Shown in pieces: positions 1-6,286 of a DNA stretch of 8,830 nucleotides; the first letter of the stretch is position 1; the number at the start of each line of letters is the position of its first letter. The notes beneath the pieces are model-generated. The model was not told the DNA's origin and made no database searches. It saw only the letters and a program-made list of their open reading frames with translations. Made by a program: the position numbers and the translations under genes. The DNA lies in NCBI GenBank assembly GCA_009785015.1, contig WQXD01000150.1, positions 1 through 8,830 on the forward strand. The letters run 5' to 3'. The stretch is from Oscillospiraceae bacterium. Its GTDB lineage: Bacteria; Bacillota_A; Clostridia; Oscillospirales; WRJC01.

Positions 1-63
1 AAAATGCAAAAAACGGTCGATTCTTTCGCCGATTTGTATTGATTAACGCGAATAAATCCATCT

Positions 64-98
64 AAAAAAAGGAAACGCCCTCGGGCATTTCCTTTTTT
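64..98 (-). terminator. Rho-independent terminator of the surface-protein gene
   Basis: An A-rich arm with GGAAA-C-GCC (71-79) pairs with GGC-A-TTTCC (84-92) around a four-base loop, and T/A runs flank both sides (64-70 and 93-98). Read leftward, the internal mismatch becomes a U-G wobble and the hairpin is followed by a U run; read rightward it is a C-A mismatch. The structure therefore fits termination of the leftward gene that stops at 117 better, though it could work in both directions. It lies about 20 bases past that stop codon. No gene is visible in bases 1-60 to its left. Confidence 0.85.
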
Positions 99-116
99 GC
101 TGTTTACAGCTTTTCG

Positions 117-1229
117 TCAATCTTTTTTAGTTTCTTCTGGGCCTTTCTTTTTTTTGCCCGTGACCGCGATGAGCACTATCACAATGACCAGAACTAAGCC
201 GCCGCCCGCGATGCATATGATCAAAATCATGTTGGAGCTGCCTTCGTCGTCCTTGTCCGGATCTTTCGCTGCGTTGTCGCCTTCCGCCGCCGCGTCGTCG
301 CCGCCGGCTTCGGCTGCCGCTGCCGCCGCTTCCTCTTCGGACTGCTTTATGCTGGCGTCGATGCTGGCCTGTTCACGGCTGGCTTCCCTGCTGGCGTCCG
401 CTTCGGCTTTGGAAGCTTCTATAGAGGCCAATTCGGCTATTTTGGCCGCTTCAGCCGCGGCAAAAGCGTCCATATCTTCCTGGGTGAATACTAAAAGCTC
501 CATTTTCGCGGCACAGTCTTTCTGATGGGAGAGCGTCAGCTGCCTTTCCACTCTTTCCTCCGGGGTGAGGGGAGGCCGCTCTTCGCCTTCGGGCGGGTCG
601 GGTCGCGGGGGAGGAGACACTATGTCAAGCGCTTTTTCCGCGCGGGGCCAGTGGCTTTCGTCTTTGAACACCACATATTTTTCCTGGCCGTTGTTGGTTA
701 TCACTATATTGTCGTAGAGCACATATGCCTGGTATCCAAGCTCGCCGTTGTTGGGATGGCTGCAGATTTGGAAATATTCCATCGTAAAGCCCACCAAACC
801 GTCGTTTTCGCCTATGAGAAGCGCGCGGTGATACCACTGCCCGAAGGCGTAATCGGCTATATTCACCCCGGTGTGGATGCCGTTTCCGTCCGAGTCGACC
901 GCTCCGGAGTCCCTCATTTCGCCCCACTGGGTGTCCGCTTGCGCGTCGATGGCGCCCCAGCCGGCTTCGTCAAGGCCGATATACACGTCATATTCGACCA
1001 CGTCGCCTTCCTGGATCACATAATCCATCAGTATGAAGTTCACATAGTTGTAGGACAGGGTTTCGCCTTCGGGTTTGTTGACGTCCACGGTATATTTGAT
1101 ATACGCGCCCGAAGGATTGGGTTTGTCGCCGATTGCGGCGCTCACATTGAAAACGGAAGCAGCCGACAAAAGAGAAACAAGCATGAAAGAAATCAAAACA
1201 ATCGCGGCTAATTTTTTCCTTGGTTTCAC
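117..1229 (-). CDS. Secreted, C-terminally membrane-anchored surface protein with Ala/Ser/Glu stalk
   Basis: A 370-residue protein of unknown function, probably displayed on the cell surface. Residues 1-31 form a signal peptide (KPRKK start, hydrophobic core, VSA-A cleavage site). Residues about 34-195 are a soluble domain rich in aromatic and beta-prone segments; its late YVLYDNIVITNNG stretch (169-181) resembles the strand ending of beta-sandwich carbohydrate-binding modules, but I cannot assign a family. A proline-rich linker (205-225) leads to an Ala/Glu/Ser-rich, likely helical stalk (253-310), an acidic low-complexity segment (311-333), a single membrane helix (334-357) and a basic cytoplasmic tail (KKKK). 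The GTG start is chosen because AGGAGG (1239-1244) lies 9 bases upstream and the signal peptide follows at once. The gene is monocistronic here: its own promoter at 1292-1319 and a terminator at 64-98. Ligand binding is inference; export and anchoring are well supported by sequence. Confidence 0.85.
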   Translation of the reverse strand: MKPRKKLAAIVLISFMLVSLLSAASVFNVSAAIGDKPNPSGAYIKYTVDVNKPEGETLSYNYVNFILMDYVIQEGDVVEYDVYIGLDEAGWGAIDAQADTQWGEMRDSGAVDSDGNGIHTGVNIADYAFGQWYHRALLIGENDGLVGFTMEYFQICSHPNNGELGYQAYVLYDNIVITNNGQEKYVVFKDESHWPRAEKALDIVSPPPRPDPPEGEERPPLTPEERVERQLTLSHQKDCAAKMELLVFTQEDMDAFAAAEAAKIAELASIEASKAEADASREASREQASIDASIKQSEEEAAAAAAEAGGDDAAAEGDNAAKDPDKDDEGSSNMILIICIAGGGLVLVIVIVLIAVTGKKKKGPEETKKD

Positions 1230-1291
1230 TTGATTTTTCCTCCTAAAATTTTTTAATTGAAAATTGAATAAAAAAAATACAGATTGGAAAC

Positions 1292-1319
1292 ATTATACCA
1301 TAAAAAACAGCGCTGTCAA
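1292..1319 (-). promoter_or_regulatory. Near-consensus sigma-A promoter for the leftward surface-protein gene
   Basis: On the minus strand there is a perfect -35 TTGACA (1319-1314), a 16-base spacer, and a perfect -10 TATAAT (1297-1292) preceded by TGG, an extended -10. Transcription would start near 1285, leaving a leader of about 55 bases before the GTG at 1229. The perfect palindrome CAGCGCTG (1308-1315) overlaps the end of the -35 and the spacer and could be an operator; that is inference. Such a strong promoter suggests high expression unless repressed. Confidence 0.85.
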
Positions 1320-1345
1320 TGAAAAAACTTTTAATTTTTTTGTAA

Positions 1346-1391
1346 ATTTCATGAAAATTTGTTTGTATAAATTTCGTAAAAATGATATAAT
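1346..1391 (+). promoter_or_regulatory. Sigma-A promoter and putative operators of the permease operon
   Basis: The -35 is TTGTAT (1363-1368), followed by a 17-base spacer and TATAAT (1386-1391) with an upstream TG (1383-1384), an extended -10 that compensates for the weak -35. Immediately upstream is the palindrome TTTCATGAAA (1347-1356), and a related TTTCGTAAAA (1372-1381) lies in the spacer, 25 bases further on. The same arrangement recurs at 3394-3436 ahead of the binding-protein operon, so a common regulator is likely. It is back to back with the leftward promoter at 1292-1319; the two -35 boxes are about 45 bases apart. Confidence 0.75.
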
Positions 1392-1438
1392 GGCATTACC
1401 CGATAAAAAAGTGAAAACATTTGAGGTTGTTTTGCGCA

Positions 1439-2680
1439 ATGATTGGAAATTTGTATGGCCAAAAGCGCGGAAAAATATTGTTTACGGCATGCTGGGCGGT
1501 ATATTTTTGCGTTTATGCCGGCAGGCTGAACTATTCGGCGGCGATGGTCTGGCTTATCGACGCCGGGCTCCTGAGTAAAACCGAAGCGGGACTTGTGGCT
1601 TCGTGTTTTTTCGCCGCATACGGGCTCTCGCAGGTTTTCGCCGGATATATCGGCGACAGGGTATCGCCTTTCAAGATGGTTTTTGCCGGGGTCGCGCTTT
1701 CGTCTTTGTGCAACTTTTCGATGGCTCTTTTTTCCGGCACTTTCGCGCTTTGCGTTTTCTGGGGATTGAACGGGGTGGTGCAGGCTTTGATATGGGCGCC
1801 GATTATCCGGATAATATCGCAGGTGCTGCCACCCGAAATGAGATTCAAGGCGAGCGTCGACATAGTGGCTTCCGTTCCGGCCGGCACGATTTTCACATAT
1901 TTTTTGTCGACGCTTTTATTGAAATATTTCAGCTGGAGAAGCGTTTTTTACTCGGCGGGGATCATTCTCGCGGTGATTTCGATTTTTTGGCTTGTTTGCA
2001 CGGCTTCGGGCAGACAATATTTCGCTCCGGAAGAAGAAAACGAAAAAGCCGCGGATGAGCCGCCAAAAAAGCACAAAAAAGGCGATAAAAAGCTGTTTTG
2101 GGGAATCATCGTGATTTTGATTTTTCCCGTTTTGCTCCACGGAATGCTCAAAGACAGCGTGACCGCATGGTTTCCGGTATTTTTGACCGAATCCCACAAT
2201 ATCGCGCCTTCCTTTGCCGTATTTATTACAATTTTGCTGCCGGTTGTGAATATTTTCGGAATATACGCCGCCAAATATATTCTGTTGAAGCTGAAAAAAA
2301 ACGAGCTTCTCGCCTGTTCATTTTTTTTCCTCGCGTGTTTTGCGGCGCTGGCTCTCATGTTTGGATTGGGCAGATACAATTTATTCGCGGCGGCGTTTTT
2401 CGCAGCGGCCGCAACTGCGGGCATGACGGGGGCAAATGTCGTGCTGATCAGCGTTCTGCCCGCGTATTTCGGCAAAATCGGCTTGACTTCGACGATAACG
2501 GGCGTATTGAATTCGTTGATTTACGCCGGAAGCGCTTTGTCTGTGACCTCATCGGGCAAAATCGTGGAGCGTTTCGGCTGGGGGATGACAGCCTTGGTAT
2601 GGTGCCTTGCCGCGGGGGCGGGCGTGATTTTATGTTTTGTTTTAAAAAACGCTTGGCTTGACAAAAAAGGCCGGCTGTAA
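1439..2680 (+). CDS. MFS (OPA-like) transporter, possible N-terminal frameshift
   Basis: An integral membrane transporter of the major facilitator superfamily, about 413 residues with about twelve hydrophobic segments. The first helix ends in YAGRLNYSAA (26-35), a signature resembling the sugar-phosphate/organophosphate antiporter branch. AGYIGDR (68-74) between helices 2 and 3 is the family's loop motif A. A charged cytoplasmic loop at about 193-218 (EEEN...KKHKKGDKK) separates the two six-helix halves. The substrate cannot be read from sequence. The ATG at 1439 is used, but its only Shine-Dalgarno candidate, GAGG (1423-1426), is 12 bases away. The same GAGG is ideally 5 bases from a TTG at 1432 in another frame, and that frame encodes a family-like leader (WPKARKNIVYGML), so the true N-terminus may be disrupted by a frameshift near 1491-1495. 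The gene is followed 32 bases later by another membrane-protein gene, apparently in one operon. Confidence 0.8.
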   Translation: MIGNLYGQKRGKILFTACWAVYFCVYAGRLNYSAAMVWLIDAGLLSKTEAGLVASCFFAAYGLSQVFAGYIGDRVSPFKMVFAGVALSSLCNFSMALFSGTFALCVFWGLNGVVQALIWAPIIRIISQVLPPEMRFKASVDIVASVPAGTIFTYFLSTLLLKYFSWRSVFYSAGIILAVISIFWLVCTASGRQYFAPEEENEKAADEPPKKHKKGDKKLFWGIIVILIFPVLLHGMLKDSVTAWFPVFLTESHNIAPSFAVFITILLPVVNIFGIYAAKYILLKLKKNELLACSFFFLACFAALALMFGLGRYNLFAAAFFAAAATAGMTGANVVLISVLPAYFGKIGLTSTITGVLNSLIYAGSALSVTSSGKIVERFGWGMTALVWCLAAGAGVILCFVLKNAWLDKKGRL

Positions 2681-2712
2681 TTTAAAAATTATCGGAGGGA
2701 TTGGTATTTATC

Positions 2713-3390
2713 GTGAAAAAACAGAAAAAAATCGGAAAATTCGCGCTCATAGCTTTGTTTTTTATTATCGTTGCAATTTATCTTTTGATCAATCTTCGCT
2801 TCTCGAGAAATGTGTTCTATTCTACAGATTGGCTGTCTATGTGGCTTCTGATGTTTTTGTATGCGGTGATTCCCGGTGTTTTGGCGGTTGTACTTCTTAT
2901 CAGATTTGAAACATACGCGCATAGGTGGATTTCGCTTGCCGCGACCGTTTTGTGCGCCATATGCCTGTTCATAATTGCCGCGGGGCCGGAGGCGATGCTC
3001 GCGGACAAAGAATGGATTTCCACTTTCGCGCAGTACGCGCTGGTTTCTTCGGCGCCCGTTTTGTACTGCGCCGCTTCGTGGGGAATGGAAAAGGACGCGT
3101 GGATATCCCTTATGCCCTCCCTGCTGTATTTTTTGAGCTTTTTTGCCCGTTACGGCATATTATACGGTTTGGCCGGAATATTAGGGCTTGTCCGCTATTT
3201 CGATTTTGATTTTTTGTTCAACAACGCCCCCGACCCGTTCATACTGGAGATGATAATAAGGATCATAATGATGAGCGCGGTCTCTTTTTTATGGGCGCTT
3301 TTGTGTATGCTCGTTTCGCGCGCGGCGCATAAATATATAAGCCGCTTAAAAGAAAAAAAGCAAATACAAAAGAGAAAAAATAAAATTTAA
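2713..3390 (+). CDS. Multi-pass integral membrane protein of unknown function
   Basis: A 226-codon reading frame that I do not recognise. It begins with a basic KKQKK segment and has about six hydrophobic helices, roughly at residues 9-27, 41-63, 71-90, 103-120, 129-156 and 178-202. It ends in a very basic cytoplasmic tail (KEKKQIQKRKNKI). No catalytic or binding motif stands out. GTG at 2713 is preferred over the in-frame TTG at 2701, because GGAGGG (2694-2699) is 13 bases from the first and only 1 base from the second. It lies 32 bases after the MFS gene with no terminator between, so it is probably co-transcribed and might be an accessory of that transporter; this rests on position only. 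Confidence 0.75.
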   Translation: MKKQKKIGKFALIALFFIIVAIYLLINLRFSRNVFYSTDWLSMWLLMFLYAVIPGVLAVVLLIRFETYAHRWISLAATVLCAICLFIIAAGPEAMLADKEWISTFAQYALVSSAPVLYCAASWGMEKDAWISLMPSLLYFLSFFARYGILYGLAGILGLVRYFDFDFLFNNAPDPFILEMIIRIIMMSAVSFLWALLCMLVSRAAHKYISRLKEKKQIQKRKNKI

Positions 3391-3393
3391 AAA

Positions 3394-3436
3394 TTTCGCG
3401 AATTTGTTTGCATAATCATCGCGAAAATGATATAAT
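3394..3436 (+). promoter_or_regulatory. Sigma-A promoter with inverted repeat, driving the binding-protein operon
   Basis: The -35 is TTGCAT (3408-3413), followed by a 17-base spacer and TATAAT (3431-3436) with an extended TG (3428-3429). An inverted repeat of TTTCGCGA (3394-3401) and TCGCGAAA (3419-3426) brackets the -35, so a dimeric regulator bound here would cover RNA polymerase's site; the left arm is itself palindromic (TTCGCGAA). The stretch closely matches the promoter at 1346-1391. It begins just after the stop codon of the preceding membrane-protein gene, and no U-run terminator separates them, so readthrough from the permease operon is also possible. Confidence 0.75.
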
Positions 3437-3483
3437 ATTCACATATATACATACAAGCAAAAAAAAGGAGGCGGAATATATTT

Positions 3484-4995
3484 ATGAAAACAAAAATTAA
3501 ACTGCCGGAAATATTGATTGCGCTGGCGATAATTTCGATGCTTTTTACGGTTTTTGCCTGCGCGGACAAAACCTCTTCAGAAGGCGGCGCCGAAAACAAC
3601 AAAAACGAGAGCGGAGGCGATTTGCCCGAGGAAAAAACCGAAGAACTTCAAAACCCGGTTCCCAAAGAGGCGAATTTCAACGGGGCGGAAATACGCGTAT
3701 TGAACTGCTCGTACTATACCGAAGACTTCGCCGATGTGAGGTCGGAATCGGAGATCGGCGAAATAGTGAACGATTCGATTTACAAACGCAATTCGAAAAC
3801 GCAAAACGACTTGAATGTGAGTTTTACATTCGTCGACCGGAGCTTAACCGACGGTTTCAACTTCACTCAGGCGATTCAGAATTCGGTCAAGGCGGGCTCC
3901 GACGATTATGACATTTTGATCGACGCGCAGTATGACTGCGTCCGTATAGCCACCGAAAACGTCTACGCCAACCTGACAAATCTGCCTTACGTCGATTTGA
4001 GCCGCCCGTGGTGGCCCGGCGAGTATATCAAAGAGATGACAATCGGCAGCGACAGGATCTATTTTCTGACGGGCGACATATCGCTGACTTTCGTACGGCA
4101 GATGAGCTGCGTATATTTCAACAAACAGCTGTATCAAAATAATTTCGGCGACCCGGACGAAATGTACAAAACGGTTTTGGAGGGCAAATGGACTTTGGAC
4201 AAACTCTCCGATATGGCCAAGGGAATGTACAGGGATTTAAACGGAAACGGGGAGTACGACGACGGCGACCAGTACGCGTGCGGCCTTTTGGCGGCCAACT
4301 TGACCGACCATTTCATGCTGGACGCCGGCATCCGCATAACTGCAAGAGATGCCTACGATCTGCCGTATTTTGTTATGAACAACGAAAAAACCATAAATTT
4401 TACCGAAAAACTGTATCAGTTGTATTACGCCAACGAGGGCACGAGGATATTTCCGCCGACAAACGACTCGAACAACATAGCTATACCCCAAAAATTTATG
4501 CGCGACGAGCTGCTTTTTGATTTCGGCTGGTTTTATGTATCCGAGCTGCTGCGCAATATGCAGACGGACTACGGCATCATACCCTTTCCGAAATACGACG
4601 AAAGCCAAAGTTCCTATCTTTCGCTCGCGCACGATATAGTCCCCGTTTATTGTATTCCGATAACCTGCGAAAAAACGGAAGCGGCGGGGGCGGTGCTCGA
4701 ATTTATGGCTTTTGAGAGCTACAAGTCGGTGCTTCCCGCGTATTTTGAAGTGGCGCTCAAACTGAAATACACCCGTGACGCGACCGACGACGCGTTTAAA
4801 ATCATCGACATGATCCACGACAACTGCACGACCGATTTCGCGTACATATACACATTCGCCCTCAACAGCATCGGCCACATAATGCGCGAGATAACGGGGG
4901 CGAAAACCGCCGACTTCGTCTCTAAGTACGAAAAAATAGAGCCGAAAGCGCAGCAGAGCCTTGAAAAGCTGATAGACGCGTATATTCAAAATTGA
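3484..4995 (+). CDS. Extracellular solute-binding lipoprotein, ABC sugar-uptake type (first copy)
   Basis: A 503-residue lipoprotein likely to capture a sugar or oligosaccharide outside the cell and deliver it to an ABC permease. It has a lipoprotein signal peptide with the cysteine at residue 26 (VFA-C), then a Ser/Gly/Glu-rich tether up to about residue 60. The mature domain shows features typical of clostridial family-1 binding proteins: GEIVNDSIYKRN (92-103), RPWW (174-177), GDISLTF (197-203) and a calcium-loop-like DLNGNGEYDDGD (251-262). It ends with an alpha-helical C-terminus. AGGAGG (3466-3471) is 12 bases ahead of the ATG. It is first in a three-gene operon, 24 bases before the URO-D-like gene. 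The 6287-7777 gene is a divergent paralogue with the same motif order. No permease or ATPase is in view, so the partner transporter must be elsewhere; ligand identity is unknown. Confidence 0.88.
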   Translation: MKTKIKLPEILIALAIISMLFTVFACADKTSSEGGAENNKNESGGDLPEEKTEELQNPVPKEANFNGAEIRVLNCSYYTEDFADVRSESEIGEIVNDSIYKRNSKTQNDLNVSFTFVDRSLTDGFNFTQAIQNSVKAGSDDYDILIDAQYDCVRIATENVYANLTNLPYVDLSRPWWPGEYIKEMTIGSDRIYFLTGDISLTFVRQMSCVYFNKQLYQNNFGDPDEMYKTVLEGKWTLDKLSDMAKGMYRDLNGNGEYDDGDQYACGLLAANLTDHFMLDAGIRITARDAYDLPYFVMNNEKTINFTEKLYQLYYANEGTRIFPPTNDSNNIAIPQKFMRDELLFDFGWFYVSELLRNMQTDYGIIPFPKYDESQSSYLSLAHDIVPVYCIPITCEKTEAAGAVLEFMAFESYKSVLPAYFEVALKLKYTRDATDDAFKIIDMIHDNCTTDFAYIYTFALNSIGHIMREITGAKTADFVSKYEKIEPKAQQSLEKLIDAYIQN

Positions 4996-5019
4996 AAACG
5001 GGAGGAATGATATTTTACG

Positions 5020-6255
5020 ATGGAAAATTGGGAGAGGGAATACCTCAGGGAGCTGGCGAAAAAACAGCTCGAAATCGCGAACGGCGAACAAATGAAAGCC
5101 AAAGAAGCGCTTTGGTACGCGCACAACGATTTTTTGACGTATGAACCGGTGATAACCCTTGAACGCGGCACATTCAACAAAGAATTCGCCCACCTCTGGA
5201 ACCCGAAATGCCAAACCCCGGCCGCGCAGAATATAGAATACTATTTTCACTCTAACATGGTGCAGTACGAATATATCGGGGACGATACGGTGATGCCCAA
5301 AGATTTCGCAGTGGGCATACACGCCTGGCTGAAACCTTTTGATATAGACGTCAAATACGAAAAAAGTATCGGGGAGACCATGTCGTATAAAATAGATTAC
5401 GAAATAAAGGACCTTGAAGCCGATTTTCACAAACTGAAAAAATCGCCCATAGGTTGCAATTTCGGGGACGCTTCAAAACACAAGGAGTTTCTCGAGGACA
5501 TACTCGGGGATCTGATGCCCGTGAAGCTTGCTTTCGGGACCCCGATTTACCTTTCGTATCATATAAACAACATCATGGGGCTGGAGACGATGATGATATC
5601 CATGTGCGATTGTCCAGGGCTGTTCCACGAAATGATGCGGCTTCTCGCCGATGATTATCTTGCGCTTTGGGAGCTGGCGGAAAAAAACGGGTATATCAGA
5701 GCGAACAATTTCAACGTCGGGGCGTGTCAGGGCTCCTACGGGTTTACAAATCAATTGCCGAAAAACAAGGAAGCCGGCGCGAATCTGTCGCTCGGCGACC
5801 TCTGGGGGTATATGAATTCGCAGGAATCTTCGGAAATATCGCCGGATATGTATCACGAATTCTTTTTCCCGTATTACAAAAAGGTGAGCGAGCGTTTCGG
5901 GCGGCTCGGTTACGGCTGCTGCGAAAGCGTCGACGCGATATGGGAGGGCAGCCTTTCAAAATATGAAAACCTGACAAAGGTTTCCATTTCTCCGTGGTGC
6001 GACGAAGAATACATGGGTTCTGAGCTCAGGGGCAAAAATCTGACATATCACAGAAAACCATTCCCGAACTATCTCTGCGTCGACGAAATATTCGATGAAG
6101 CGGGATTTTCCGCCCATATAGAAAGAACCCTGAAAGCGGCAAAAGGCTGCTTCCTCGAATTTTCATACAGGGACGTATATTCGCTCAAGGGCGATATCTG
6201 CAGGGGCAAAAAAGTATATGAAACCATAAAAAAATGCATCGATAAATTTTGGTGA
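5020..6255 (+). CDS. Uroporphyrinogen decarboxylase-like (URO-D/MtaA superfamily) protein
   Basis: A 411-residue cytoplasmic protein of the uroporphyrinogen decarboxylase/cobamide-methyltransferase fold, in a subgroup common near glycan-catabolism genes in Clostridia whose reaction is not established to my knowledge. Diagnostic pieces are SQESSEISPDMYHEF (267-281), YGCCES (298-303), VSISPWCD (321-328), HRKP (344-347) and a late RDVYSLKGD (384-392). Adjacent Cys300-Cys301 with Glu302 is the likely metal or substrate site by analogy to MtaA-type zinc enzymes. It has no signal peptide and no membrane helix. It is almost certainly not a heme-pathway HemE: it is longer and lacks HemE hallmarks that I would expect at the N-terminus. 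GGGAGG (5000-5005) sits 14 bases before ATG; no better in-frame start is visible. It lies between two binding-lipoprotein genes with gaps of 24 and 31 bases, so the imported ligand or its product may be its substrate (inference). Confidence 0.85.
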   Translation: MENWEREYLRELAKKQLEIANGEQMKAKEALWYAHNDFLTYEPVITLERGTFNKEFAHLWNPKCQTPAAQNIEYYFHSNMVQYEYIGDDTVMPKDFAVGIHAWLKPFDIDVKYEKSIGETMSYKIDYEIKDLEADFHKLKKSPIGCNFGDASKHKEFLEDILGDLMPVKLAFGTPIYLSYHINNIMGLETMMISMCDCPGLFHEMMRLLADDYLALWELAEKNGYIRANNFNVGACQGSYGFTNQLPKNKEAGANLSLGDLWGYMNSQESSEISPDMYHEFFFPYYKKVSERFGRLGYGCCESVDAIWEGSLSKYENLTKVSISPWCDEEYMGSELRGKNLTYHRKPFPNYLCVDEIFDEAGFSAHIERTLKAAKGCFLEFSYRDVYSLKGDICRGKKVYETIKKCIDKFW

Positions 6256-6286
6256 TTCAAGTTTAAGAAAAGGGGGATTTTATTTT

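Noticed and set aside
525..1211. A 228-codon plus-strand open frame inside the surface-protein gene
   Set aside because: The opposite strand has a signal peptide, membrane anchor, promoter, ribosome site and terminator; this frame has none.
1264..1578. A 104-codon plus-strand open frame at the permease start
   Set aside because: Its beginning covers the promoter region and its end is a shadow of the MFS frame. Only its middle part (1432-1491) may be real, as the original MFS leader, and it is reported as a possible frameshift.
1948..2475. A 175-codon minus-strand frame within the MFS gene
   Set aside because: It lies antisense to clear membrane helices and lacks a ribosome site.
3391..3430. 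The TTTCGCGA/TCGCGAAA inverted repeat as a transcription terminator after the membrane-protein gene
   Set aside because: The 17-base loop is long and A/G rather than a U run follows; its overlap with a promoter makes an operator the better reading.
4237..5430. A 397-codon open frame on the minus strand across the first binding-protein gene and the URO-D-like gene
   Set aside because: It runs opposite two well-supported genes, spans the gap between them, has no clear start site, and its protein is arginine/phenylalanine/valine-rich without family features; a typical antisense shadow.
5020..6255. Identification of the URO-D-like gene as the heme-pathway hemE
   Set aside because: The sequence pattern (GCCE, SPWCD, HRKP) is of the methyltransferase-like clostridial subgroup, and the neighbours are uptake genes rather than heme genes.
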